DNA of 64,000 bases. Source: JAWLGJ01 sp041685145. Its GTDB lineage: Bacteria; Pseudomonadota; Alphaproteobacteria; Rhodospirillales; Magnetospirillaceae. This document shows, one piece after another, positions 7,268-16,130 of the stretch. Position 1 is the first letter of the stretch; each line of letters begins with the position of its first letter. The stretch lies in NCBI GenBank assembly GCA_041685145.1, contig JAWLGJ010000006.1, positions 18,476-82,475 on the forward strand, given 5' to 3'. A program made the position numbers and the translations under genes. Under the pieces are notes generated by a model. The model searched no databases. It was not told where the DNA came from and worked only from the letters and a program-made list of their open reading frames with translations.

Positions 7268-9658
7268 TTACTCGGCGGCCGCCGGGGTTTGGTTGCTCTG
7301 GATGGCGCGCCAGACGCGCTCGGGCGTGGCCGGCATGTCGATGTGCGGCACGCCCAGGGCATCGCAGACGGCGTTCATAACGCAGGCGGCCCCGCCGATG
7401 GTGCCGGCCTCGCCGCAGCCCTTCACGCCCAGTTCGTTGGTCTTGCACAAGACCTCGTTGGTCTTGACCTCGAAGAAAGGCACGTCGTCGGCGCGCGGCA
7501 TGGTGTAGTCCATGAACGAGCCGGTCAGGAGCTGCCCCGACTGGGGATCGTAGACGCAGTTTTCCAGCAGCGCCTGGCCGATGCCCTGCACCAGCCCGCC
7601 ATGCACCTGGCCCTCGACGATCATCGGGTTGATGACGCGGCCGAAATCGTCCACCGCCACGAAGCGCACGATCTTGGTGACGCCGGTATCGGTATCGATC
7701 TCGACCTCGCAGATCTGGGTGCCGTTGGGAAAGGTGAAGTTCTTGGGGTCGTAGAACGCCTGCTCGTCCAGCCCCGGCTCCAGCTCGTCGAGCGGGTAGT
7801 TGTGCGGCACATAGGCCGCCCCGGCGATCTCGGCGATGCCGATGGTCTTGTCGGTGCCGGCGACGGTGAAGGTGCCGTCGGTGTATTCGATGTCCTCGAC
7901 CGATGCCTCCAGCAGATGGGCGGCGATCTTCTTCGACTTGGCGATCACCTTGTCCATCGCCTTGACGATGGCCATGCCGCCGACCGCCAGCGAGCGCGAG
8001 CCGTAGGTGCCCATGCCGAAGGGCGTGCGGTTGGAGTCGCCGTGAACGATCTCGACCTTGTCCATCGGCACGCCCAGGCGCTCGGAAACGATCTGGGCGA
8101 AGGTGGTTTCGTGGCCCTGGCCGTGGCTGTGCACGCCCACCATGACGCTTACCGACCCGGTGGGGTGGAAGCGCACCTCGGCGCTGTCATAGAGCCCGGC
8201 GCGGGCGCCCAGCGCCCCGGCAACGTTGGACGGCGCGATGCCGCAGGCCTCGATATAGCTGGCGAAGCCGATGCCGCGCAGCTTGCCGCGCTTCGCCGCC
8301 TCCTGGCGCCGGGCCTCGAAGCCCTCGTAGTCGATGAGCTTGAGCGCGTCGTCCAGATTGCGCGGGAAATCGCCGCTGTCGTATTCCAGCCCCACCGGCG
8401 TGGCGTAAGGCATCATGTCGGGGGTGATGAAATTGCGCCGCCGGATCTCGGCGCGGTCGATGTTCATCTCCCGCGCCGCCACGTCGACCACCCGCTCGAT
8501 GAGATAGCAGGCCTCGGGGCGCCCGGCACCGCGATAGGCGTCCACCGGCGCGGTGTTGGTGAACACCGCCTTGACCTCGGCATGGATCGCAGGGGTCTTG
8601 TACTGCCCCGAGAGCAGTGTGGCGTAGAGGATGGTGGGGATGCAGGTCGAGAAGGTGGAGAGATAGGCGCCGAGGTTGGCGGTGGTGCTGACGCGCAGCC
8701 CCAGGAAGTGCGCCTGCTCGTCCATCGCCAGTTCGACATGGGTGACGTGGTCGCGGCCGTGGGCGTCGGCCTGGAAGCTCTCGGAGCGTTCGGCGGTCCA
8801 CTTCACCGGCCGCGCCAGCTTCTTGGCGGCGTAGACGACGATGACCTCCTCGGCATAGTGGTAAATCTTCGAGCCGAAGCCGCCGCCGACATCGGGCGCC
8901 ACCACCCGCACCTTGTGCTCGGGCAGGCCCATCGTGAAGCCGCACAGCAACAGGCGGATGAGCTGCGGATTCTGGCTGGTGGTGGTCAGGGTGTATTCGT
9001 CGGCGCCGGGGTCGTATTCGCCGATGGCGGCGCGCGGTTCCATCGCGTTGGGGATCATGCGGTTGTTGACCAGATCCAGGCGCGTCACATGCGCCGCCTT
9101 GGCGAAGGCCTCCTCGGTCTTGGCACGATCACCCCATTCCCAGTCGTAGCAGATGTTGTCGGGGGCCTCGTCGTGCACGGCGACGGCGGCGCCGGCCGCC
9201 GCGGCGGTGGCGACCACCGCCGGCAGTTCCTCGTAATCGACGTCGAGGAGTTCGGCGGCGTCCTTGGCCTGCCGGTAGGTCTCCGCCACCACCACCGCCA
9301 CTTGGTCGCCGACATGGCGCACCTTGTCGACGGCCAGCGGCGGGTGCGGCGGCTCCTTCATCGGCGAGCCATCCTTGAAGTGGATCAGCCAGCCGCAGGG
9401 CAGCGAGCCGATGCCGTCGGCGGCCATGTCGGCGCCGGTGAACACCGCCACCACCCCCGGCGCCGCCTCGGCCGCGCTCTTGTCGATGCCCTTGATGCGC
9501 GCGTGCGCGTGCGGCGAGCGCAGGATGCAGGCGTAAAGCTGGCCGGGCCGGTTGATGTCGTCGGTATAGCGGCCGCGGCCGGTCAGGAAGCGGCGGTCCT
9601 CGACGCGGGCGACGCGCGCGCCGACTCCGCCGGAATCGGTGGTCCTTGCCTCGGTCAT
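7268..9658 (-). CDS. coxL: Form II CoxL-like molybdenum hydroxylase large subunit
   Basis: Molybdopterin-binding catalytic subunit, 796 aa, of the xanthine-oxidase superfamily. The active-site loop reads AYRGAGR, the form II signature, not the AYRCSFR of true (form I) aerobic CO dehydrogenase, so the copper-binding cysteine is absent. Also seen: VGGGFGSKIYHYAEE for cofactor binding, the SHGQGHETTFAQI block and the catalytic glutamate region GVKGCGEAGTIG near the C-terminus. Form II enzymes oxidise varied aldehydes and N-heterocycles, and a CO role is doubtful. The flanking TRAP transporter and aminotransferase suggest an imported organic substrate; this is inference. Confidence 0.93.
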   Translation of the reverse strand: MTEARTTDSGGVGARVARVEDRRFLTGRGRYTDDINRPGQLYACILRSPHAHARIKGIDKSAAEAAPGVVAVFTGADMAADGIGSLPCGWLIHFKDGSPMKEPPHPPLAVDKVRHVGDQVAVVVAETYRQAKDAAELLDVDYEELPAVVATAAAAGAAVAVHDEAPDNICYDWEWGDRAKTEEAFAKAAHVTRLDLVNNRMIPNAMEPRAAIGEYDPGADEYTLTTTSQNPQLIRLLLCGFTMGLPEHKVRVVAPDVGGGFGSKIYHYAEEVIVVYAAKKLARPVKWTAERSESFQADAHGRDHVTHVELAMDEQAHFLGLRVSTTANLGAYLSTFSTCIPTILYATLLSGQYKTPAIHAEVKAVFTNTAPVDAYRGAGRPEACYLIERVVDVAAREMNIDRAEIRRRNFITPDMMPYATPVGLEYDSGDFPRNLDDALKLIDYEGFEARRQEAAKRGKLRGIGFASYIEACGIAPSNVAGALGARAGLYDSAEVRFHPTGSVSVMVGVHSHGQGHETTFAQIVSERLGVPMDKVEIVHGDSNRTPFGMGTYGSRSLAVGGMAIVKAMDKVIAKSKKIAAHLLEASVEDIEYTDGTFTVAGTDKTIGIAEIAGAAYVPHNYPLDELEPGLDEQAFYDPKNFTFPNGTQICEVEIDTDTGVTKIVRFVAVDDFGRVINPMIVEGQVHGGLVQGIGQALLENCVYDPQSGQLLTGSFMDYTMPRADDVPFFEVKTNEVLCKTNELGVKGCGEAGTIGGAACVMNAVCDALGVPHIDMPATPERVWRAIQSNQTPAAAE

Positions 9659-9671
9659 GACGCGTCCTCCC

Positions 9672-10169
<498 letters not shown>

Positions 10170-10231
10170 TCGTGTTTTCCTCCCTGTTGGGCGCGCGGGC
10201 CTTCCGCCGTTCTTGCGCCCGTGATGGTTGC

Positions 10232-10816
10232 TCAGGCCATGAGAAGCAGCAGCAGCAGCCCGACCGTGCCGAGCACCAGCACCGCCCACACGGCCCAACG
10301 CACCGCCGCCGGGGCGGGTGGTTCGGGCGCCGGGGCTTCGGTCCCGGCCGCGGCGGGCGCCTCCCCCGGGGCCTCGGCCGGGGCCACGCGGGCCGCGAAG
10401 CAAGAAAAGAATTCCTCGGCGTATTTCTGCGCCGTTCCCTGCACGAGGCGGCTGCCCACCTGGGCCAGCTTGCCGCCGACCTGCGCCTCGGCGCTGTAGC
10501 TGAGGCGGGTGGTGCCGGGGGCAGCCTCGTCCAGGGTCACCTGCGCCCGGCCGCGGGCGAAACCGGCCTGCCCGCCCTTGCCGCCGCCGACGATGACGTA
10601 GGATTCGGGCGCGTTGACGTCCTCCAACTGCACCGTTCCGGTAAAGGTGGCCTTCACCGGCCCGATGGCGGCGACGACCTTGGCCTCGTAGCCGCTGTCC
10701 GTCGGGGACAGTTCCTGGCAGCCTGGGATGCACTGCCGCAGCACGTCGGGATCGTTCAAGGCCGCCCAGACGGTCTCGCGATCCGCGGGAATCGTGTGCT
10801 GGCCGGTAATGTCCAT
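10232..10816 (-). CDS. coxG: CoxG-like membrane-anchoring SRPBCC protein
   Basis: CoxG-family protein, 194 aa, starting at ATG 10816 behind GGAGGA. Residues about 1-145 form the SRPBCC (START-like) domain, seen in the family motifs TIPADRETVWAALNDPDVLRQCIPGC and GGKLAQVGSRLVQG. A Pro/Ala/Glu-rich linker follows, then a C-terminal hydrophobic helix (VLGTVGLLLLLLMA). In CO oxidisers CoxG tethers the enzyme to the cytoplasmic membrane, and the terminal helix fits that. It is the first gene of the cox-like run, so the operon promoter should lie in 10817-11243. Confidence 0.9.
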   Translation of the reverse strand: MDITGQHTIPADRETVWAALNDPDVLRQCIPGCQELSPTDSGYEAKVVAAIGPVKATFTGTVQLEDVNAPESYVIVGGGKGGQAGFARGRAQVTLDEAAPGTTRLSYSAEAQVGGKLAQVGSRLVQGTAQKYAEEFFSCFAARVAPAEAPGEAPAAAGTEAPAPEPPAPAAVRWAVWAVLVLGTVGLLLLLLMA

Positions 10817-11243
10817 CGCGTCCTCCGCCCGCACGCTTGTCGCAACCCGGAAGTTTGCCGCCCCCTACAAGCCGCGGTCCATCCCCCGTTGGTAGGGGGC
10901 ACCGAACCGCCTTAAGTAGCAAAAATCCCGTTTTACGGGTCACGTCTTATGGTTTTACGCTTTTTTGTTGCCCGCCACACACATCTTTCGCTATATGAAA
11001 GGGCTTGGCGGGCGGCACTTCCGCGATGAACCCGTCGATGACTGGACAACGGTGAAGTCATTGCTGGAGATGACTGTAGTCCCAGCCATTCCGGTCACCC
11101 TTTGGCTTTTCCCACGCCTGCCGGTGTTGTTCCGATCCGCTTACATGCCAGCGGAATAGCGCAATCATTGAGGTAGTGGCTGCTTCCCGAGTTTACGTTT
11201 TTTTATACACTCATAAGGATATGTTTGATATAGGACATTTGCC
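10817..11243. other. Divergent regulatory region, cox-like operon / two-component system
   Basis: This 427-bp region holds no convincing gene (a 64-codon frame at 10965 has no ribosome site or recognisable product). It is much more AT-rich than its flanks. It carries the inverted repeat at 10860-10900, a small CCCGT-TTT-ACGGG hairpin at 10927-10939, and near 11192-11209 a TTTACG followed by T-runs and TATACA that could be part of the promoter for the plus-strand kinase. Confidence 0.5.
10860..10900. promoter_or_regulatory. Inverted-repeat operator candidate upstream of coxG
   Basis: A perfect 9-bp inverted repeat, GCCCCCTAC (10860-10868) and GTAGGGGGC (10892-10900), has arm centres 32 bp apart, close to three helical turns. 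It starts about 44 bp upstream of the coxG start codon and faces the divergent LuxR-type response regulator. That suggests a binding site for the regulator encoded at 12031. Confidence 0.5.
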
Positions 11244-12071
11244 ATGTTTCTCCAGTCGCGTCACAGGCCGAACGCACGGCCCGGTCCTGCTGCGGGTTCC
11301 TGCGCCGTAGCAACGCGCTGTCCTGTGACCGCCGGAATCGTGCATGAGTTGCACCAGCCTTTGCACTATGTGCGCTTGAAGCTGGAAGCGATCCGCCTTC
11401 TCGACTTGCAGGACGGTGTCGCGGTGCCGGCGCATGAACTGGGCCCCAAGCTCGACGACGTCCTCGACCAGATCGAGCGCATCACCCAGTTGCTGCTGCA
11501 CCTGCAATCGCTGTCCGGCGGCGAGGCGGGCGCGGAGAGCTTCACGCTCGGTGCCGCGGTGGCGAATGCCGTTGCGCTGACGGCGCCGCGGTTCGGCGAA
11601 CACAACGTCACCCTGCACCAGGCGGTTTCGCGCGCCTGCGCTTCCCTGTTCCTGCGCGGGCGGCGGCTGCTGTTGGAGCAGGTCATCGCCAACCTTCTTG
11701 TCAATGCCTGTCTGGCCGCCGCCGAGGCCCGCACGACGGCGGGCGGGAATGTGTGGCTGCGCTGCCGCGCCGGCGACGGCTTCGTCGAGGTGCGGGTGGC
11801 CGACGACGGGCCGGGCCTGCCGCCGGCCCTGCGCGAGCGGGTGTTCGACGCCTTCTTCACCACCCGGCCACAGGGTGGGGGTTCGGGCCTGGGTCTGTAT
11901 CTAAGCCGTCGCATCGTCGATGCGATGGGGGGCGCGATCCGGGCCGCGGGCCGGCGTGGAGGGGGGGCGCAGTTCGTCGTCCGCCTCCCGGCCGACGCCA
12001 GCGGCCCCGGGCAGCCGCAAGGAGGAAAACATGGACATAGTGCTTGCCGACGATCACGCCCTGGTCCGTGA
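11244..12071 (+). CDS. Sensor histidine kinase without visible sensor domain
   Basis: Two-component histidine kinase, 275 aa, soluble by appearance. The phosphoacceptor box is GIVHELHQPLHY near residue 35; the ATPase part has the N box NLLVNACLAA, G1 VADDGPGLP, F box VFDAFFTTR and G2 GSGLGLYLSRRI. No transmembrane segment or PAS/GAF domain precedes the H box, so the signal is probably cytoplasmic or comes from a partner protein. The frame extends 41 bp into the response-regulator gene, indicating translational coupling. The start (ATG 11244) has only a weak GGA ribosome site. It most likely controls the divergent cox-like/TRAP operon. Confidence 0.88.
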   Translation: MFLQSRHRPNARPGPAAGSCAVATRCPVTAGIVHELHQPLHYVRLKLEAIRLLDLQDGVAVPAHELGPKLDDVLDQIERITQLLLHLQSLSGGEAGAESFTLGAAVANAVALTAPRFGEHNVTLHQAVSRACASLFLRGRRLLLEQVIANLLVNACLAAAEARTTAGGNVWLRCRAGDGFVEVRVADDGPGLPPALRERVFDAFFTTRPQGGGSGLGLYLSRRIVDAMGGAIRAAGRRGGGAQFVVRLPADASGPGQPQGGKHGHSACRRSRPGP

Positions 12072-12669
12072 AGGGATGCTGCCCTTCCTGAAGCGTCTCG
12101 ACGCCGGCGCCACCATCCTGGAGGCCGCCACCCTGCCCGAGGCCCTGCGCCACGCCAGCGGCGCCGACGACCTGCGCCTGATCATCCTCGACCTCTACAT
12201 GCCGGGGATGAACGGCCTCGGCGGCCTGTGCACGATGCGCCAGTCCTTCCCCGAGGTGCCGCTGGCGGTGATGTCGGGCTGTGCCATGCCGGACGAGGCC
12301 ATCGCCGCCATCGAGCACGGCGCCGACGGCTTCCTGCCCAAGACCATGAGCGCCAACGCCCTCACGGGCGCCCTGCAGGTCATGCTCGCCGGCGAGCGTT
12401 ATGTGCCGTCGTTCCTGCTGTCCGCCTCGGCGCCGCCGCCGTTCGGCCGCCGCGACCGGGTGCTGGAAAACCTGTCGCCGCGTGAGCACGAGATCGCCCT
12501 GATGGTGGCCCGGGGCGCCCCCAACAAGGTCATCGCCCGGCAACTGGGGCTGCACGAGGTGACGGTGAAGGCGCATCTGCGCAACGTGTTCAAGAAGCTG
12601 GGCGCCACCAACCGCACCGAGGTCGCCCGCACCGTCTATCTGGGCACCATGCGCCCCACCGGCACATAG
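12031..12669 (+). CDS. LuxR/NarL-family response regulator
   Basis: Response regulator, 212 aa, with an ideal ribosome site (GGAGG) before ATG 12031. Receiver domain residues 1-120: acidic pair in VLADDHALVREG, phosphoacceptor aspartate in IILDLYMPGMNG, conserved lysine in GFLPKTMS. Residues about 145-205 hold a LuxR-type helix-turn-helix, LSPREHEIALMVARG followed by IARQLGLHEVTVKAHLRNVFKKLGATNR. It overlaps the kinase gene and lies divergent to the cox-like operon. Confidence 0.93.
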   Translation: MDIVLADDHALVREGMLPFLKRLDAGATILEAATLPEALRHASGADDLRLIILDLYMPGMNGLGGLCTMRQSFPEVPLAVMSGCAMPDEAIAAIEHGADGFLPKTMSANALTGALQVMLAGERYVPSFLLSASAPPPFGRRDRVLENLSPREHEIALMVARGAPNKVIARQLGLHEVTVKAHLRNVFKKLGATNRTEVARTVYLGTMRPTGT

Positions 12670-12753
12670 GCGGGCCCGCCACGACCTTCCGCCGCCTTTC
12701 CCGGCACCGGCGCTTTCGGCTAGACTGACCGGCACCGCCACACTGGAGGCGCC

Positions 12754-13212
12754 ATGTCGATCCGAGCCGTCATGCTTGTTGCCGCCGTTCTCGCGCTGGG
12801 CGGGTCGCCCACGGGCGCGTCGCCGCCGCCCCACGCGGCAAAAGGCGGACCGGCCGCCGGTTCAGACGCCGGGGGGCACCTGCTGACCGACGCCGAGGCG
12901 GCCATCGCCGAAGCGATCATCGAGGCGGTCAGCGGGCAGCCCGTCGACCTCACGGGGAACACCAAGCCCGGCAGCGGCAAAGGCCTGCCGCCGGGGCTGG
13001 CCAAACGGCGCGACTTGCCGCCGGGCCTGGCGCGGCATGTCGCGCGCACCGGGCAGCTGCCGCCGGGCTTGCAGCAACGCATCACCGGCGGCGTGGCCTC
13101 ACGAATGCCCGGCCACCGCGCCGAACTGCGCGGCACGGACCTGCTGCTGACCGATTCGGCCACCGGCGAGGTGGTCAAGATTATCCGCGACGTCCTGCGC
13201 CTGGCACGCTGA
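12754..13212 (+). CDS. Small exported CigR-like protein
   Basis: Exported protein of 152 aa starting at ATG 12754 behind TGGAGG. An N-terminal signal peptide (MLVAAVLALGG core) is followed by a glycine/proline-rich linker. The repeated element LPPGL occurs three times (KGLPPGLAKR, DLPPGLARH, QLPPGLQQR), a hallmark of the CigR/anti-virulence-regulator-like family of inner-membrane or periplasmic proteins. The C-terminus, GTDLLLTDSATGEVVKII, matches the short strand-rich end of that family. The biochemical role is unknown. It is monocistronic and converges on valS. Confidence 0.6.
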   Translation: MSIRAVMLVAAVLALGGSPTGASPPPHAAKGGPAAGSDAGGHLLTDAEAAIAEAIIEAVSGQPVDLTGNTKPGSGKGLPPGLAKRRDLPPGLARHVARTGQLPPGLQQRITGGVASRMPGHRAELRGTDLLLTDSATGEVVKIIRDVLRLAR

Positions 13213-13220
13213 CGCGCCGT

Positions 13221-13323
13221 TGAGGCGGCGGCCAAGCGAGCGGAGCGAGCGCCCGGCGAGGGCACAAAGACTCACCGCCGTGAGGCGGCGGCCAAGCGAG
13301 CGGAGCGAGCGCCCGGCGAGGGC
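13221..13323. repeat. Tandem pair of a dispersed 43-bp repeat
   Basis: Two identical 43-bp units (13221-13263 and 13281-13323) lie exactly 60 bp apart, each preceded by GCCG and containing the core AAGCGAGCGGAGCGAGCGC. A third copy lies on the opposite strand at 57617-57658 in another intergenic gap. In both loci a GTTTCC/GGAAAC hairpin follows the unit on the same side, so unit plus hairpin behaves as a composite intergenic element. Confidence 0.85.
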
Positions 13324-13335
13324 TACATCGACCAA

Positions 13336-13362
13336 GCCGTTTCCGCGTTGAGTGGAAACGGC
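13336..13362. terminator. Hairpin between the cigR-like gene and valS
   Basis: A perfect 9-bp stem, GCCGTTTCC (13336-13344) and GGAAACGGC (13354-13362), ends one base before the valS stop codon and sits between convergent genes. It lacks a clear T-tract but is well placed to separate the two transcripts. The same arms occur in the 57571-57608 hairpin. Confidence 0.5.
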
Positions 13363-13363
13363 G

Positions 13364-16012
13364 CTAGGCCGCCTGCAGCCGCTCCAGCGCCTCGGCGACC
13401 TTGGCGCGGGCGAGCACCCATTCCTCGCGCTTTTCGCGCTGGTCCTCGACCACCTCGGGCGGCGCCTTGGCGAGGAAGCCCTCGTTGGAAAGCTTCTTGT
13501 CCAGGCGGGCGATTTCGCCCTCCACCTTGGCCAATTCCTTCCGCAGGCGGGCGCGCTCCTGGGCGATGTCGATGTGCTCGGCCAGCGGCAGGACCACCGT
13601 AGCCTCGTCCACCACCATCTGCACGGCGCCGCGCGGCGCCTCGACCTCGGAAATCTCCAGATTGTCCAACCGTGCCAGGGTCATGATGAGATCGCGGTGG
13701 GTGTACAGCCGGGCGCGGGTGATCTCGTTGGCGCCACGCAGCAGCGCCGTCAGTTTCGCCGCCGGGGGCACGTTCATTTCGGCGCGCACGGCGCGGATGG
13801 TGGTGATTACCCGCACCACCCAGTCCATCTCGTCATTGGCCTCGGGGTCGACCAGGGCTCCGTGCGCCGGCCACTCGGCGTTGATGAGCCGGTCGGCGCG
13901 CTCCGGCGCCATCGCCTCCCAAAGCTCCTCGGTGATGAAGGGCATGAAGGGGTGCAGAAGGTGCAGGATCTGGTCCAGCGTCCAGGCGGCGGCGGCGCGG
14001 GTCTCGGCGCGGGCGGTGTCGTCGCCGCCCTGCAGGATGGGCTTGCCGAATTCCAGATACCAGTCGCAGAAGGTGCCCCAGGTGAACTGATAGACGGCCT
14101 GGGCGGCCTCGTTGAAGCGATAGCTCTCCAGCGCCACGTCGACCTTCTCGGCGGTCTCGGCCACCTTGCCGACGATCCAGCGATTGACCTTCTCGCTGAC
14201 GCCCTCGGGGTCGAAGCCGGGCACCGGCCGGCAGTCGTTGATCTGGCAGAAGCGCGCCGCGTTCCACAGCTTGGTGGCGAAGTTGCGATAGCCCTCGACG
14301 CGGCTTTCCGCCAGCTTGATGTCGCGGCCCTGCGCCGCCAGCGCCGCCAGCGTGAAACGCAGCGCGTCGCAGCCGTATTTGCCGATGGTGTCGAGCGGGT
14401 CGATGATGTTGCCCTTCGACTTCGACATCTTCTGGCCCTTCTCGTCGCGGACCAGGGCGTGAATGTAGATGTCGCGGAACGGCACCTCGCCCATGAAGTG
14501 CAGCCCCATCATCATCATCCGCGCCACCCAAAAGAAGATGATGTCGAAGCCGGTCACCAGAACATCGGTGGGGTAGTAGCGTTGCAGCTCGGGCGTCTCG
14601 TCCGGCCAGCCCAGGGTCGAGAACGGCCACAGGCCCGACGAGAACCAGGTGTCGAGGACGTCGGAGTCACGTTCCAGCCGCACATTGACGCCGTAGTGGT
14701 CGTGGGCGGCCTTCTGGGCCTCCTCCTCGGTCTCCTCGACGAAGACCGTGCCGTCAGGGCCGTACCAGGCCGGCACCTGGTGCCCCCACCAGATCTGGCG
14801 CGAAATGCACCAGGGCTGGATGTTGCGCATCCACTCGAAATAGGTGTTTTCCCAGTGCTTGGGCACGAAGCGGGTGCGCCCGCTTTCCACCGCCTCGATG
14901 GCGGGCTTGGCGAGGGTCTTGGCGTCGACGAACCACTGGTCGGTCAGCCAGGGCTCGATGACAACGCCCGAGCGGTCGCCATAGGGGACCATGTGGACGT
15001 GGTCCTCGACCTTGGCGAGGTGGCCCAGGCGCTCCATCTCGGCGACCACCGCCTTGCGGCCCTCGTAGCGGTCGAGGCCGCGGAAGGCCTCCGGCACGCT
15101 GTCGTTGAGGCAGGCGTTGGCGTCGAGGACGTTGATGGCCTCGACGCCGTGGCGCTTGCCGACCTCGAAGTCGTTGAAGTCGTGCGCCGGGGTGATCTTG
15201 ACGGCGCCGGTGCCCTTCTCGGGGTCGGAGTATTCGTCGGCGACGATGGGAATGCGTCGGCCGACGATGGGCAGAACCACATGCTTGCCGATCAGGTGCC
15301 GGTAACGGTCGTCGTCGGGATGCACGGCGACGCAGGTGTCGCCCAGCATGGTTTCGGGGCGGGTGGTGGCGACGGTGATGACGGCCCCGGCCCCGCCCTC
15401 CACCGGATAGGTGAAGTGCCACATATGGCCCTTCACCTCGCGCTGCTCGACCTCGAGATCGGAGATGGCGGTGTGCAGCTTCGGATCCCAGTTGACCAGC
15501 CGCTTGTCGCGGTAGATGAGGCCCTGCTTGTAGAGCTCGACGAAGATTTTGCGCACGGCCCGCGACAGGCCGTCGTCCATCGTGAAGCGTTCCCGCGCCC
15601 AGTCGGGCGAGGCGCCCAGGCGGCGAAGCTGGTTCTGGATGGTACCGCCCGACTGGTGCTTCCACTCCCAGATCTTGTCGACGAAGGCGGCGCGGCCGAG
15701 CTGATGGCGGGTGACGCCCTGGGCTTCGAGCTGGCGCTCGACCACCATCTGGGTGGCGATGCCGGCGTGGTCGGTGCCCGGCTGCCACAGCGCGTCGCGC
15801 CCGCGCATCCGCCAATAACGAATCAGCACGTCCTGCAGCGTGAAGGTGAGCGCGTGGCCCATGTGCAGGCTGCCGGTGACGTTGGGTGGCGGCATCATGA
15901 TCGTGTAGGGCGGGCGGCCCGATTCGGGCCGGGCGCGGAAGGCGCCGGCGCGCTCCCACAACTCGTAGTGCTTCGCCTCGATCTCGGCTGGGCGATAGGT
16001 CTTGTCCAGCAC
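13364..16012 (-). CDS. valS: Valyl-tRNA synthetase
   Basis: Class I aminoacyl-tRNA synthetase charging tRNA-Val, 882 aa. No ATG lies near the N-terminus; I use GTG 16012 (VLDKTYRPAEIE), which matches the usual start of bacterial ValRS and has AGGGG upstream at a long spacing. HIGH motif: PPPNVTGSLHMGHAL near residue 45; the editing domain is intact with TTRPETMLGDT and VPYGDRSG; KMSKS motif: GQKMSKSKGN near residue 530. The C-terminal anticodon-binding domain and the charged coiled-coil tail (about residues 815-882) are complete. It ends the popZ-tolC-PIMT-like strand run. Confidence 0.97.
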   Translation of the reverse strand: MLDKTYRPAEIEAKHYELWERAGAFRARPESGRPPYTIMMPPPNVTGSLHMGHALTFTLQDVLIRYWRMRGRDALWQPGTDHAGIATQMVVERQLEAQGVTRHQLGRAAFVDKIWEWKHQSGGTIQNQLRRLGASPDWARERFTMDDGLSRAVRKIFVELYKQGLIYRDKRLVNWDPKLHTAISDLEVEQREVKGHMWHFTYPVEGGAGAVITVATTRPETMLGDTCVAVHPDDDRYRHLIGKHVVLPIVGRRIPIVADEYSDPEKGTGAVKITPAHDFNDFEVGKRHGVEAINVLDANACLNDSVPEAFRGLDRYEGRKAVVAEMERLGHLAKVEDHVHMVPYGDRSGVVIEPWLTDQWFVDAKTLAKPAIEAVESGRTRFVPKHWENTYFEWMRNIQPWCISRQIWWGHQVPAWYGPDGTVFVEETEEEAQKAAHDHYGVNVRLERDSDVLDTWFSSGLWPFSTLGWPDETPELQRYYPTDVLVTGFDIIFFWVARMMMMGLHFMGEVPFRDIYIHALVRDEKGQKMSKSKGNIIDPLDTIGKYGCDALRFTLAALAAQGRDIKLAESRVEGYRNFATKLWNAARFCQINDCRPVPGFDPEGVSEKVNRWIVGKVAETAEKVDVALESYRFNEAAQAVYQFTWGTFCDWYLEFGKPILQGGDDTARAETRAAAAWTLDQILHLLHPFMPFITEELWEAMAPERADRLINAEWPAHGALVDPEANDEMDWVVRVITTIRAVRAEMNVPPAAKLTALLRGANEITRARLYTHRDLIMTLARLDNLEISEVEAPRGAVQMVVDEATVVLPLAEHIDIAQERARLRKELAKVEGEIARLDKKLSNEGFLAKAPPEVVEDQREKREEWVLARAKVAEALERLQAA

Positions 16013-16130
16013 GGCTATGGAAACCCCTGCTTCAACACTGGCTGACGGACGAACACACCCGCCGACGCGGCCAGCGCGCGGCGCCCGGTGTGGCGCCACG
16101 TCCGGCCCGGCGTGGGCGGGAAGGCGTGTT

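Noticed and set aside
7268..9658. True CO dehydrogenase
   Set aside because: The active-site loop lacks the AYRCSFR cysteine that binds copper in form I CoxL; AYRGAGR marks form II.
10965..11159. 64-codon plus-strand frame in the cox/two-component gap
   Set aside because: It has no ribosome site and no recognisable product, and it lies in the AT-rich regulatory region.
13221..13323. Coding C-terminal extension of the CigR-like gene
   Set aside because: The repeat begins after the stop codon and recurs elsewhere in the other orientation, so it is an intergenic element.
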